Below, piece after piece: positions 1-8,754 of a DNA stretch of 51,662 nt (position 1 is its first letter; the number at the start of each line of letters is the position of its first letter). Location of the stretch: assembly GCA_019638025.1 (NCBI GenBank), contig JAHBUO010000012.1, positions 1-51,662 on the forward strand, in the 5' to 3' direction. The notes beneath the pieces are model-generated. The model was not told the origin of the DNA. It made no database searches and saw nothing but the letters and a program-made list of their open reading frames with translations. A program made the position numbers and the translations under genes. This DNA is from Ignavibacteriaceae bacterium. Lineage in GTDB: Bacteria > Bacteroidota > Ignavibacteria > Ignavibacteriales > Ignavibacteriaceae.

Positions 1-314
1 ATACACTAAAATCTTTAAAGAAAGTCTATAGTAATATTGAACTGATAATCGGCTTCGATAATCTATTAGTTTTCGAAAAGTGGAAAAATCCTGATGAAAT
101 ATTTGAACTTTCAACTGTTGTTGTCTTAAACAGAAAGACCGAAGGAACTGCAACCAAAAATAAATACTTTGATAAAGCGGTTTTTGTTGAGACACCGACT
201 ATCGAAATAAGTTCAACAGAGATAAGAAATAGAGTATCAAAAAATCAAACCATTGAATTTCTTGTTCCTCAAGGGGTAAAAGAATATATTTACAAAAACA
301 AATTATACACTTGA
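1..314 (+). CDS. nadD: Nicotinate-nucleotide adenylyltransferase, C-terminal part (5' truncated by window edge)
   Basis: The reading frame is open from position 3 and ends with TGA at 312-314, giving about 103 residues with no start inside the window. It carries GFDNL followed by F.KW (dinucleotide-binding part of the NadD fold) and the hallmark ISSTEIRNR, the ISSTxIR signature of NadD-type nucleotidyltransferases. The final VPQGVKEYIYKNKLY also matches the usual NadD end. The enzyme converts nicotinate mononucleotide and ATP to deamido-NAD in NAD biosynthesis. It lies 15 bp before meaB on the same strand, so it may be the first gene of that run. The N-terminal half lies outside the window. 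Confidence 0.85.
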   Translation, partial: TLKSLKKVYSNIELIIGFDNLLVFEKWKNPDEIFELSTVVVLNRKTEGTATKNKYFDKAVFVETPTIEISSTEIRNRVSKNQTIEFLVPQGVKEYIYKNKLYT

Positions 315-329
315 AAATTCACACAACAA

Positions 330-1292
330 ATGCTTACTGAAAATTTTCTTCAAAATTTATATAATCGAAATAAAAGAACTACTGCCCGTGCAATAACTTT
401 AGTTGAATCAGAGTATCCCGAAGCAGAAGAAATCTTAAAAAGTATATTCGGAAAAATCGGTAATGCTTATCGCATTGGTATTACAGGCCCTCCGGGGGCA
501 GGTAAAAGCACTATAACAAATCAACTCACAAAATATTTTAGAAAATTGAATAAAACCGTAGCCGTTATTGCTGTTGACCCGACAAGCCCTTTTACCGGTG
601 GTGCTTTGCTTGGCGATAGAGTAAGAATGTCAGAAATTGGTCGTGATGAAGGGGTTTTTATTCGTAGTATGGCAACCAGAGGAAGTCTCGGTGGGTTAAA
701 TAAAAAAGCAATCGATACTGCCGATATTCTTGATGCCGCAGGTTATGATTATGTAATTTTCGAGACAGTTGGTGTTGGTCAATCTGAACTTGATATTGTT
801 CAAGCTGCTGATACAACTATCGTTGTATTAGTTCCGGAATCCGGAGATTCCGTTCAAGCAATGAAAGCGGGTCTTATGGAGATTGCAGATTTTTTTGTTC
901 TTAATAAAAGCGATAGACCTGGCGCGGATCAGGCTGTTACTTCCCTAAAGACTATTTTAATGTTCAAACCTCATGATGAACACTCGTGGCTTCCGAATAT
1001 TATCAAAGCCATAGGAACCGAGAATGTCGGGATTTCGGATATTGCCGATGAAATTTCCCGCCACAGAAATTACCTAATCGAAAAAGAATTATTTCAAAAA
1101 AAACGTTACGAAAAACTTAGTAATAGAATTCAGACAATTGTAGAGTCAAAATTAATAAAACAACTTTGGTCGAACGGAAATGACAAAAGAATATTGGATG
1201 AGATTCATTCTGCAAATCAGTCAATCTCTCCATACCAATTAGCTGAAGAAATAATAAATTCATTTAAAGGTTCAAATTTCGAAAGGAAGTAG
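330..1292 (+). CDS. meaB: Methylmalonyl-CoA mutase-associated GTPase MeaB
   Basis: 320 aa, the usual length for the MeaB/ArgK subfamily of G3E P-loop GTPases. The Walker A GPPGAGKS lies at about residues 53-60, followed by the family signature DPTSPFTGGALLGDR (about 83-97), a metal-binding ETVGVGQSE region, and the guanine-specificity motif NKSD near 193. MeaB is a cytoplasmic chaperone that loads and protects adenosylcobalamin-dependent methylmalonyl-CoA mutase. No mutase gene is visible here. The stop is one base from the next start (1294), so it is co-transcribed with the acyl-CoA dehydrogenase and the carboxyltransferase. That context fits propionyl-CoA or branched-chain acyl-CoA catabolism. 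Family assignment is firm; the client (MCM or another B12 mutase) is inferred. Confidence 0.93.
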   Translation: MLTENFLQNLYNRNKRTTARAITLVESEYPEAEEILKSIFGKIGNAYRIGITGPPGAGKSTITNQLTKYFRKLNKTVAVIAVDPTSPFTGGALLGDRVRMSEIGRDEGVFIRSMATRGSLGGLNKKAIDTADILDAAGYDYVIFETVGVGQSELDIVQAADTTIVVLVPESGDSVQAMKAGLMEIADFFVLNKSDRPGADQAVTSLKTILMFKPHDEHSWLPNIIKAIGTENVGISDIADEISRHRNYLIEKELFQKKRYEKLSNRIQTIVESKLIKQLWSNGNDKRILDEIHSANQSISPYQLAEEIINSFKGSNFERK

Positions 1293-1293
1293 T

Positions 1294-2460
1294 ATGGATA
1301 ATGCTAATCAGAATCAGTTTACAATTGATTTATCGGAAACTCAATCTGCTATATCAGAAACAATTAGAGATTTTTCCGAGAAAGTTATCCGTCCTAAAAT
1401 AATGGAGTATGATGAATCTCAAGAATTCCCTTTCGAAATAGTAAAGGAATTAGGAGATATGGGTTTCATGGGAATCTTAGTTCCCGAAACCTATGGTGGA
1501 GCAGGACTTGGCTATGTGGAGTACGCATTGGTGATAGAAGAACTTGCAAAAGTTGATCCATCAATCGCCTTGACAGTCGCGGCTCATAATGGTTTGTGTA
1601 CTAATCATATTAACCTTTTCGGGAGTGAATCTCAGAAACAAAAATACCTCCCCGATTTAGTTTCAGGTAATAAAATTGGTGCGTGGGGATTAACGGAATC
1701 TTTTTCCGGTAGTGATGCCGCAGGATTAAGGACTGTTGCGGTTCGTGAAGGTGATTATTTTATTCTAAACGGAAGTAAGACTTTTACAACTCACGGCTCA
1801 GTTGGTGAAACTTTGGTCATCATGGCAATTACAGAAAAATCAAAAGGGAAAAAAGGGATTTCCGCTTTTATCCTAGAAAAAGGTTTTGATGGATTTTTTG
1901 TGAGCAAAAAGGAAAACAAACTTGGAATGAGGTCGAGCGATACAACTCAATTAACTTTCGATAATTGCAAAGTCCCTGCAGAAAATTTAATCGGTATTGA
2001 AGGAGACGGATTTATTCAAGCGATGAAAGTCCTTGAGGGGGGAAGAATATCAATAGCTGCATTAAGTGTCGGACTTGCGGAAGGTTGCTTGGAATCGGCT
2101 CTAAAATATTCTAAAGAACGGAAACAGTTCGGGAAATCATTAAGTGAGTTTCAGAGTATTCAGTTTAAGATGGCAGAAATTGCTACAAATATCGAAGCGG
2201 CTAAACTATTAACTTTCCTTGCTGCTGTCGAAAAAGATGAAGGAAAACCGATTAATAAAACCGCAGCTATCGCAAAGTTATTCTCAAGCGAAATAGCCGA
2301 AAAAGCGGCTTCAGAAGCTGTTCAAATTTTTGGTGGTTATGGCTTTACCAAAGACTATCCTGTTGAAAAATTTTACCGTGACGTTAAGTTACTTACTATA
2401 GGTGAAGGAACTTCAGAAATTCAAAGATTGGTTATTTCAAGAATTTTATTGTCTGAGTAG
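1294..2460 (+). CDS. Acyl-CoA dehydrogenase (short-chain/butyryl-CoA type)
   Basis: 388 aa, typical of soluble FAD acyl-CoA dehydrogenases. Visible motifs are WGLTESFSGSDA (about 130-141, FAD and substrate contact), RKQFGKSLSEFQ in the C-terminal helical domain, GGYGF, and GEGTSEIQR near the end. The catalytic base is expected to be the Glu of GEGT at residue 371, the position used by short- and medium-chain enzymes. Isovaleryl-CoA dehydrogenase lacks a Glu here, so I do not call it ivd even though an MCC-type gene follows. A good ribosome site (AGGAAG, 4 bases before ATG) supports the start. Electrons would go to ETF, whose beta subunit starts at the far end of the window. Exact substrate unknown. 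Confidence 0.93.
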   Translation: MDNANQNQFTIDLSETQSAISETIRDFSEKVIRPKIMEYDESQEFPFEIVKELGDMGFMGILVPETYGGAGLGYVEYALVIEELAKVDPSIALTVAAHNGLCTNHINLFGSESQKQKYLPDLVSGNKIGAWGLTESFSGSDAAGLRTVAVREGDYFILNGSKTFTTHGSVGETLVIMAITEKSKGKKGISAFILEKGFDGFFVSKKENKLGMRSSDTTQLTFDNCKVPAENLIGIEGDGFIQAMKVLEGGRISIAALSVGLAEGCLESALKYSKERKQFGKSLSEFQSIQFKMAEIATNIEAAKLLTFLAAVEKDEGKPINKTAAIAKLFSSEIAEKAASEAVQIFGGYGFTKDYPVEKFYRDVKLLTIGEGTSEIQRLVISRILLSE

Positions 2461-2462
2461 AA

Positions 2463-4118
2463 ATGAAAAAAATCGGTAATACAATTAACCAAGATGATAA
2501 TTTTCTCGTTCGAGAAGACTATCATAAAAATCTAATCAGAAAATTAGAGGCTGAATTGAAAAAAGTTTCATTGGGCGGCGGTGAAACTGCAATCAGTAAA
2601 CATAAAGCAAAAGGGAAACTGACAGCTAGAGAAAGAGTTGAACTACTTATTGACAATAATTCAAAATTTTATGAATTAAATTCTTTAGCAGCTTATGGAA
2701 TGTATGAAGAATATGGAGGGGCTCCATCTTCAGGAACAATTTTCGGAATAGGAAAAATTCATAATCGTAATTGTGTTATAGTTGCAAATGATGCAACTGT
2801 AAAAGCCGGAGCTTGGTTTCCCATAACTGCAAAAAAGAATTTACGAGCTCAAGAAATTGCACTGGAAAATCGATTGCCGATTATTTATTTAGTCGATAGT
2901 GCAGGCGTATTCCTTCCGCTTCAAGATGAAATTTTTCCTGATAAAGAACACTTCGGACGGATATTTAGGAATAATGCAATTATGTCTGCAAAGGGAATTC
3001 CTCAAATAGCCGCTATCATGGGTCCATGTGTTGCCGGAGGTGCTTATTTACCTATTATGAGCGATGAAGCATTAATTGTTCAAGGTGAAGGTTCTGTATT
3101 TTTGGCAGGAGCACATTTGGTGAAAGCTGCTATAGGTGAAGTGATTGATAATGAAAAACTTGGTGGTGCAAGAGTCCAATCAAATGTTTCCGGAGTTACT
3201 GATTACTTAATGAAAAATGATGAAGAGTGTTTACTTCAGATCAGATCATTAATTGAAAAATATGGATATTCCCCTGCTGCAGGATTTAATCGAATTGAAT
3301 CAAAAATGCCACAGTTTCCCATAAATGAAATATTAGGTATTCTCCCTGAAGATACTACAAAACAATATGATACTTATGAATTGTTAGCAAGAATTGTTGA
3401 TAATTCAGAAATTGATGAATATAAAGCAGGTTATGGGAAATCGCTCATAACAGCTTATGCAAGGATTGATGGTTGGGCAGTTGGAATTGTAGCAAATCAA
3501 CGTAATCTCTTAAAAACAGAAACGGGAGAAATGCAGGTTGGAGGAGTTATTTATTCTGATAGCGCAGATAAAGCGGCACGGTTTATAATGAATTGTAATC
3601 AGAAAAAAATACCTCTTTTATTTCTACAGGATGTAACCGGTTTTATGGTTGGAAGCCGTGCAGAGCATGGGGGCATAATTAAAGATGGTGCTAAAATGGT
3701 AAACGCTGTTGCAAATTCAGTGGTTCCTAAAATCACAATTATAATTGGAAATAGTTATGGTGCAGGAAATTATGCAATGTGCGGAAAAGCTTATGATCCA
3801 AGATTTATCTTCGCATTACCAAATGCAAAAATAGCCGTAATGGGGGGAAATCAAGCGGCAAATGTTTTGATGGATATTAAACTGGGACAAGCAAAAAAAG
3901 GGGGAAAAGAATTTTCAGAAACCGAAAAACAAAAGTTGCTTTCAGAAATACTTAACTCGTACGAAAAGAAAAATAACCCTTACTACGCTGCCGCACGATT
4001 ATGGATAGATGAAATAATTAATCCGATAAAAATCAGAGAGCATATATCTATTTCTATCGAGACGGCAAATTGTAATCAGGAAATCGGAGTTTTTCAAACC
4101 GGTGTTATTCAAACTTAG
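2463..4118 (+). CDS. Acyl-CoA carboxylase carboxyltransferase (beta) subunit, methylcrotonyl-CoA carboxylase-like
   Basis: 551 aa, matching the beta subunits of biotin-dependent acyl-CoA carboxylases (crotonase-like carboxyltransferase halves). GKLTARERVELLID (about 49-62) is the family N-terminal signature. The stretch AAYGMYEEYGGAPSSG, then ANDATVKAGAW, LVDSAGVFLPLQDE and FPDKEHFGRIF, is the pattern of methylcrotonyl-CoA carboxylase beta rather than propionyl-CoA carboxylase. The C-terminal half has the second carboxyltransferase domain with NSYGAGNYAMCGKAY. The reaction moves CO2 from carboxybiotin to the acyl-CoA. The biotin carboxylase/carrier subunit is not in the window, so it must be encoded elsewhere. 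It starts 2 bp after the preceding stop. Substrate (3-methylcrotonyl-CoA in leucine breakdown) is inferred from similarity. Confidence 0.9.
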   Translation: MKKIGNTINQDDNFLVREDYHKNLIRKLEAELKKVSLGGGETAISKHKAKGKLTARERVELLIDNNSKFYELNSLAAYGMYEEYGGAPSSGTIFGIGKIHNRNCVIVANDATVKAGAWFPITAKKNLRAQEIALENRLPIIYLVDSAGVFLPLQDEIFPDKEHFGRIFRNNAIMSAKGIPQIAAIMGPCVAGGAYLPIMSDEALIVQGEGSVFLAGAHLVKAAIGEVIDNEKLGGARVQSNVSGVTDYLMKNDEECLLQIRSLIEKYGYSPAAGFNRIESKMPQFPINEILGILPEDTTKQYDTYELLARIVDNSEIDEYKAGYGKSLITAYARIDGWAVGIVANQRNLLKTETGEMQVGGVIYSDSADKAARFIMNCNQKKIPLLFLQDVTGFMVGSRAEHGGIIKDGAKMVNAVANSVVPKITIIIGNSYGAGNYAMCGKAYDPRFIFALPNAKIAVMGGNQAANVLMDIKLGQAKKGGKEFSETEKQKLLSEILNSYEKKNNPYYAAARLWIDEIINPIKIREHISISIETANCNQEIGVFQTGVIQT

Positions 4119-4120
4119 CC

Positions 4121-4765
4121 GTGAGTGTGCTGGATAAATCAAATCATTTAAGAAAAATTATAATCATTTGGTTGATTATTCTTCCAACACAATTATCTTT
4201 CGGACAATTCGGTAAACAGAGCCAACTTTTCACTGATATAAAAACTGTTTCAGAATATATAGCATTCAACCTTCCAAAAAATTCTCCGGAATTAGAACAA
4301 ATAGATTCTATTTATAACTTTGCTCTTAAACTTAAAAATAACGACATCAGCGAAGCATTGATAATATTGACTTTTTCTACAATTCCTTATAATGTGTTAC
4401 CGATTAGAATTCCGTTAATAAATATGAAAATCAATTACCCCATAATTTCGGCAGAGATTCCCCTCTTCATTCAAAAAAATAGCACTCTACCAAAAAGTTT
4501 TTTGTCTGACTCCCCTCACACTGATTTTGGGGATAGAGATAAACTTGCACATTTTTTTGGAAGTGCTTTTTTATCGTATAATTTTGTTTTTTTTGATTTA
4601 ACAAATCTCATTGGTTATTTTGTAGAATCATTCGAAGAAACTTTTGTGGAAGATGCGCAATTTGATTTCCGCGACATTAAGATTAACCGAGCAGGTGAAA
4701 TTTTTGGGAAAACTCTAAGAGAAAATAAAAAAGCACTCCCCTCAAGTGAATTATCTAAATATTAA
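4121..4765 (+). CDS. Secreted hypothetical protein with DKLAHFFGSAFLSY motif
   Basis: 214 aa, starting with GTG two bases after the carboxyltransferase stop, so probably translationally coupled. An N-terminal hydrophobic stretch IIIIWLIILPTQ (about 13-24) ending in LSFGQ looks like a Sec signal peptide, so the product should be exported. The second half holds DKLAHFFGSAFLSY, then LIGYFVESFEETF and DFRDIKINRAGEIFG. The D-K-x-x-H-F-F-x-S pattern recalls small periplasmic proteins of the DUF2279/YfiM kind, but I cannot assign a family securely. Position inside the meaB/ACAD/carboxylase/NtrC operon gives no clear functional hint. Function unknown. Confidence 0.7.
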   Translation: MSVLDKSNHLRKIIIIWLIILPTQLSFGQFGKQSQLFTDIKTVSEYIAFNLPKNSPELEQIDSIYNFALKLKNNDISEALIILTFSTIPYNVLPIRIPLINMKINYPIISAEIPLFIQKNSTLPKSFLSDSPHTDFGDRDKLAHFFGSAFLSYNFVFFDLTNLIGYFVESFEETFVEDAQFDFRDIKINRAGEIFGKTLRENKKALPSSELSKY

Positions 4766-4779
4766 AATGTGAGAAAAGT

Positions 4780-6135
4780 ATGTCTAATATTCTTATTATT
4801 GACGACGAACAACAAATATGTGAGAGCATAAAATTCATTTTAGAGTATGAAGATTATCAAGTTGATTATGTAACTAACGGCTTCGATGGTCTTTCAAAAC
4901 TTAAAGAAAAAGAATACGCTACAATCCTACTCGATATTCAAATGCCGGAAATAAATGGTTTTGAAGTTTTATCAAAGGCGAAAGAATATAATCCGCTCCT
5001 TAATATTATTATTATCTCTGCATTCGCAAGTCTTCAAAACGCAATATCAGCAACTAAACTTGGAGCATTTGATTTTATCGAAAAACCGATTGACAGAGAT
5101 AAATTGATTATAACTGTCAGAAATTCTGTTAAGCAATTTAATCTGCTCAAAGAAAATTCAGAGATGAAACAATCATTGTCATCCTCTGGCAAATTAATTG
5201 GCAATTCCAAACAAATGATTAAGATTAAAGAATTAATCGAGAAAGTTTCACCAACCGAAGCACGAGTTTTAATCACAGGAGAAAATGGGACTGGAAAAGA
5301 ATTGGTAGCGCGAGCACTTCATCAGCAAAGTTTGCGAAAAGAGAAAGCATTCATTGATGTAAACTGTGCCGCCATTCCGAATGAATTAATCGAATCAGAA
5401 TTATTTGGACATGAAAAAGGCTCGTTTACGGGGGCATCACAACAAAGAATCGGTAAGTTTGAATTAGCTAACAAAGGGACACTTTTTCTTGATGAAATCG
5501 GTGATATGAGTCTTCAAGCACAAGCTAAAGTACTCCGTGCAATTGAAGACGGCAAAATAGAACGTGTCGGTGGAACAAAAAAAATTGAAGTAGATGTAAG
5601 GATTATTTCTGCGACAAATAAAAATCTATTAGAAGAAATTGAAAAAGGTAACTTTAGGGAAGATTTGTATCATCGATTGAATGTAATTCCTATTGAAATC
5701 CCTCCCCTTCGAGATCGACTAGATGATATACCTCCTATAATAGAATCGATGAGTGCCGAAATTTCCTCCAAGTACAATAAACGTGCTCCCAAATTTACAA
5801 TTGAGGCAATTAAGGGTTTGCAAAGTCTTTCATGGAAAGGTAATATAAGAGAACTCCGAAATATTATTGAAAGAATTATCATTATTGTCAATAAAGAGAG
5901 CATCGACATAAAAGATATTGACTTCTTGCTCCCAAATAATAAACTAAGTCTTGAAACTCTAATTGACGGTAGTAACTCATTTCAGGATTTTAAGGAAAAA
6001 GCTGAGAAAGCCTTTATCCTCAAACAACTTGAGCTGAATTCATGGAACATTAGTAAAACAGCGGAGTTACTCGATATTCAACGAAGTCATTTATATAATA
6101 AAATGAAGAAATATGGAATAGAAAAAGGTGAATAA
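4780..6135 (+). CDS. Sigma-54-dependent response regulator, NtrC/AtoC family
   Basis: 451 aa with the full three-domain layout. The receiver (about 1-120) has the acidic pair D8/D9, phospho-acceptor D52 in LLDIQMPE and K102 in EKPI. The AAA+ domain has Walker A GENGTGKE (167-174), the sigma-54 contact loop as GSFTGA (214-219; the consensus is GAFTGA, and Ala-to-Ser variants occur), and Walker B LFLDEIG (235-241). A Fis-type helix-turn-helix lies at the C-terminus (NISKTAELLDIQRSHLYNKM). It would activate sigma-54 promoters after phosphorylation. No histidine kinase is adjacent, so the sensor is elsewhere. It lies 14 bp after the preceding gene and 2 bp before the HIT gene. Target genes unknown. 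Confidence 0.95.
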   Translation: MSNILIIDDEQQICESIKFILEYEDYQVDYVTNGFDGLSKLKEKEYATILLDIQMPEINGFEVLSKAKEYNPLLNIIIISAFASLQNAISATKLGAFDFIEKPIDRDKLIITVRNSVKQFNLLKENSEMKQSLSSSGKLIGNSKQMIKIKELIEKVSPTEARVLITGENGTGKELVARALHQQSLRKEKAFIDVNCAAIPNELIESELFGHEKGSFTGASQQRIGKFELANKGTLFLDEIGDMSLQAQAKVLRAIEDGKIERVGGTKKIEVDVRIISATNKNLLEEIEKGNFREDLYHRLNVIPIEIPPLRDRLDDIPPIIESMSAEISSKYNKRAPKFTIEAIKGLQSLSWKGNIRELRNIIERIIIIVNKESIDIKDIDFLLPNNKLSLETLIDGSNSFQDFKEKAEKAFILKQLELNSWNISKTAELLDIQRSHLYNKMKKYGIEKGE

Positions 6136-6137
6136 AT

Positions 6138-6476
6138 ATGGCTGAAACTATCTTCTCAAAAATTATCAGAAAAGAAATTCCTGCAAAAATTGTATTTGAA
6201 TCAGATACTGTACTTGCATTTCACGACATTCACCCGAAAGCTCCGGTTCATATTTTAATTATTCCAAAAATTGAAATACCAAGCGCTAGGGAAATTAATG
6301 GTCGGGAGCACGCCCAGTTACTCGGAGATTTATTTGATGCTGCTAATCAGATAGCCGAAGATTTTGGGGTGAGAGAAAATGGTTTCCGATTGATTTTTAA
6401 TTGTGGACCTGATGGGGGGCAAGAAGTTTATCATCTTCATATGCATTTATTAGCCGGGAAGAAACTTGGATTTTAG
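6138..6476 (+). CDS. HIT family (HinT-like) nucleotide hydrolase
   Basis: 112 aa, the standard size of bacterial Hint/PKCI proteins. The histidine triad is complete: H99-L-H101-M-H103-L-L in YHLHMHLLAG. The N-terminal IFSKIIRKEIPAKIVFESD and the central HILIIPK are also typical. Such proteins hydrolyse purine nucleoside phosphoramidates and acyl-adenylates in the cytoplasm. It is the last gene of the plus-strand run, 2 bp after the NtrC-type regulator. The next gene is convergent and ends 31 bp away, with no evident hairpin in the gap. Confidence 0.94.
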   Translation: MAETIFSKIIRKEIPAKIVFESDTVLAFHDIHPKAPVHILIIPKIEIPSAREINGREHAQLLGDLFDAANQIAEDFGVRENGFRLIFNCGPDGGQEVYHLHMHLLAGKKLGF

Positions 6477-6507
6477 CGCCTCTTCCCTGCTTAAAATTAC
6501 TTCAGGA

Positions 6508-7857
6508 TTAGTATTTCCTTACTTCCTCTAAAATATATTTAGCAACTGCTTTTGCTTCATTTGGTTTTAAACCTTGTGCCGGCATAGGAGGATAAGCAGG
6601 ATCCACTTTTGTCGGATTATTAATAAAAGCTACGAGTTTATCAATATCTCCTTCATATTTCACTAAAACTTCTTTATGAGGAGGACCCACGAGTTTTCTG
6701 TCGAACTGATGGCAAGCAGCACACTTAGTATTATAGATTTCCAGACCTGAAATTGCACCAACTCCACCTGAAGCTGCTTTTAATTGAACAAGAGACTCTT
6801 CAAATTGTGCTGCTAAAACAACTGAGTGTTTCTTAGTTGAATTATTTATTGCTGTTTGATCAGAAATGACTATAAATATTAAAGAAAATAATACAAGTAA
6901 AAATGCACTTCCGCTATGCTTTGTATGTTGATTTTTTAGCATATCATATAACATGTGGAAAGCAATAAAAAGTAAAACTAAACCGATCAATACTAAGCCG
7001 AAGAAATTTACCGACAAAGCTGAAGATGGTAAAGCAAAAACACTCAATAAAATAGCAATAGGAAGAAATGCTCCATTAATTAGTGTATGTGAAGTGATTC
7101 TATCTCTTACAAAGTTTGAGTATTCTTGAGTTAAATTTTTTCTGCCCCCTTCCCAATAGAAGAAGTTAAATAAGACTACTGTACCGGTAAGGATAAAAGA
7201 ACCAATTACGAAATGAATCCATCGGAAAAATATTTCCCACGAAGAGACTAAATTTAATATACTACTTTTCACTCCCCATGTTTCGGTAGAAAAAGCTGCT
7301 GTGATTCCGGCTACATAAAAATAAGTAGCTAAATACAAGAAAATTAATCCCCAAACTCCACTCTTATTATTTACAATTTTAGCTCTTTCTGAATAACTTG
7401 AAAATTGCTCTTTCAATTCATGATTAACGTCTTTTTGAGCTGAGCCGACTGAATCAAATATATCTTTAAATGATAAGGAATAGCGGTAAACATAAATATA
7501 TATTAATCCAACCGTGATCGAAATAAACGAAACGCTCAAATACCAGATTGATGGTGAATTTGCAGTGTGTAATAATTGTGAAAAAATCAGAACTAAGGCT
7601 AAAATTGGGACCATCCCTAAAATTACACCGGAACTTTTGTTTATTGTGGTAATTTCTATCAAGTCTTTCGAGAACTGCTTATAAGTCGAATTATTTTCTT
7701 TTAGACCTTTTATCTTATAAAAAATCGAGAGTGTCGCACCGCCCAAAACCATACTGATAAAAGGAAGAAAAAGAAACAGTATTAACATGGTCATATAGTG
7801 AAGTAACGATATATGTTCTGCTGATTGAGGTAGTACTAAATTGTCTAAAAATTCCAT
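6508..7857 (-). CDS. Multi-TM membrane protein with C-terminal class I cytochrome c domain
   Basis: 449 aa. Residues 1 to about 335 form roughly nine to ten hydrophobic segments. The C-terminal domain is a monohaem cytochrome c with CAACH (C379, C382, H383) and a probable Met ligand M425 in YPPMPAQ, plus FINNPTK typical of class I cytochromes. The membrane part begins with a QSAEHISLLHYMTMLI segment and a GGATLSIFYKIKG loop, faintly recalling quinol-oxidase (CydA-like) helices. I cannot assign it to a named family. It is the last gene of the ACIII/oxidase locus, 24 bp after ctaB, so a role in electron transfer to or from the oxidase is likely but inferred. The haem should face the periplasm. 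Confidence 0.8.
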   Translation of the reverse strand: MEFLDNLVLPQSAEHISLLHYMTMLILFLFLPFISMVLGGATLSIFYKIKGLKENNSTYKQFSKDLIEITTINKSSGVILGMVPILALVLIFSQLLHTANSPSIWYLSVSFISITVGLIYIYVYRYSLSFKDIFDSVGSAQKDVNHELKEQFSSYSERAKIVNNKSGVWGLIFLYLATYFYVAGITAAFSTETWGVKSSILNLVSSWEIFFRWIHFVIGSFILTGTVVLFNFFYWEGGRKNLTQEYSNFVRDRITSHTLINGAFLPIAILLSVFALPSSALSVNFFGLVLIGLVLLFIAFHMLYDMLKNQHTKHSGSAFLLVLFSLIFIVISDQTAINNSTKKHSVVLAAQFEESLVQLKAASGGVGAISGLEIYNTKCAACHQFDRKLVGPPHKEVLVKYEGDIDKLVAFINNPTKVDPAYPPMPAQGLKPNEAKAVAKYILEEVRKY

Positions 7858-7881
7858 TTATATTTTTACCTTTTTTTTCGA

Positions 7882-8754
7882 TTAGATAAAGATTAAGAGT
7901 CTGTCTATAGAGACTGACAATATTATATAAATTACAAATAAATTTATTTCTCTGAAGGCATATTTAAACTGTGCCCTCTCGACATCGCTTTTGAGCAAAA
8001 ATGAAGCTTTATAAACAAGCCAAATAGCTGCAATTAGAATTGCTATACTTGCGTAAGAGATTTTCAATACATTATATAACGGGAGTAAAAAACTGGTGAT
8101 AGCAGTCGCAAATGTCCAAACAAAAGTAATACGTGCTAATTGTTCTTTAGAAAATATTTGTGTAAGAGTCGGAAAGCCAGCTTCTTCATAATCTTTTCCG
8201 AATACTAATAAAAGCAACCAAAAATGTGGTATCTGCCAAATAAAAAAGAAAAATGCTAATAAAATTGCTTGAGAATCAGTTACACTTCCACCACCTGCAA
8301 CCCAACCAACAACGGGAGGAATAGCACCAATCACAGAACCGGGAATTATTGCTAATGCTGTCTTCCGTTTTAAAGGAGTGTAAATTACGTTGTACCAAAT
8401 TAATGCAAGAATTCCTAATAAAGCAGCAGTAGTTCCACTGAAAATATAAAGAACAGATAACCCAATAAAAAACAAAAATATCGCTATAATCAATGCGTTA
8501 GATGCTTTAATCTTACCTGAAGGAATTGGTCGATTTTTTGTTCTCTCCATTAATTTGTCCGAATCCTTTTCTTGAAAATGATTCAAGACTGCAGATGCAC
8601 AAGCCATAAGAAAAATTCCCAAGGATGGTGCAATCATACCTAAAGCAAAACTCCCGTTTGATAAAATGAAACCAAATGAGGTTGTTACCATTACGAATAA
8701 TGTTATTCGTATTTTGGTAAGCTCAAAGATTATATGTAAATAATTACTCTTCAC
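7882..8754 (-). CDS. ctaB: Protohaem IX farnesyltransferase (haem O synthase)
   Basis: 290 aa membrane prenyltransferase of the UbiA superfamily with about nine TM helices. The first polyprenyl-diphosphate-binding region reads NHFQEKDSDKLMERTKNRP, the haem O synthase version of NxxxDxxxD. The second conserved region DYEEAGFPTL is also present. It attaches farnesyl to haem B to give haem O, the precursor of haem A for the oxidase encoded just upstream. It directly abuts coxB (stop at 8755, start at 8754), so it belongs to the same transcript. No ctaA (haem A synthase) is present in the window. Confidence 0.95.
   Translation of the reverse strand: MKSNYLHIIFELTKIRITLFVMVTTSFGFILSNGSFALGMIAPSLGIFLMACASAVLNHFQEKDSDKLMERTKNRPIPSGKIKASNALIIAIFLFFIGLSVLYIFSGTTAALLGILALIWYNVIYTPLKRKTALAIIPGSVIGAIPPVVGWVAGGGSVTDSQAILLAFFFFIWQIPHFWLLLLVFGKDYEEAGFPTLTQIFSKEQLARITFVWTFATAITSFLLPLYNVLKISYASIAILIAAIWLVYKASFLLKSDVERAQFKYAFREINLFVIYIILSVSIDRLLIFI

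Noticed and set aside
1294..2460. Isovaleryl-CoA dehydrogenase, because of the adjacent MCC-type gene
   Set aside because: The Glu at the short/medium-chain catalytic position (GEGT, residue 371) is present, whereas isovaleryl-CoA dehydrogenase lacks it there.
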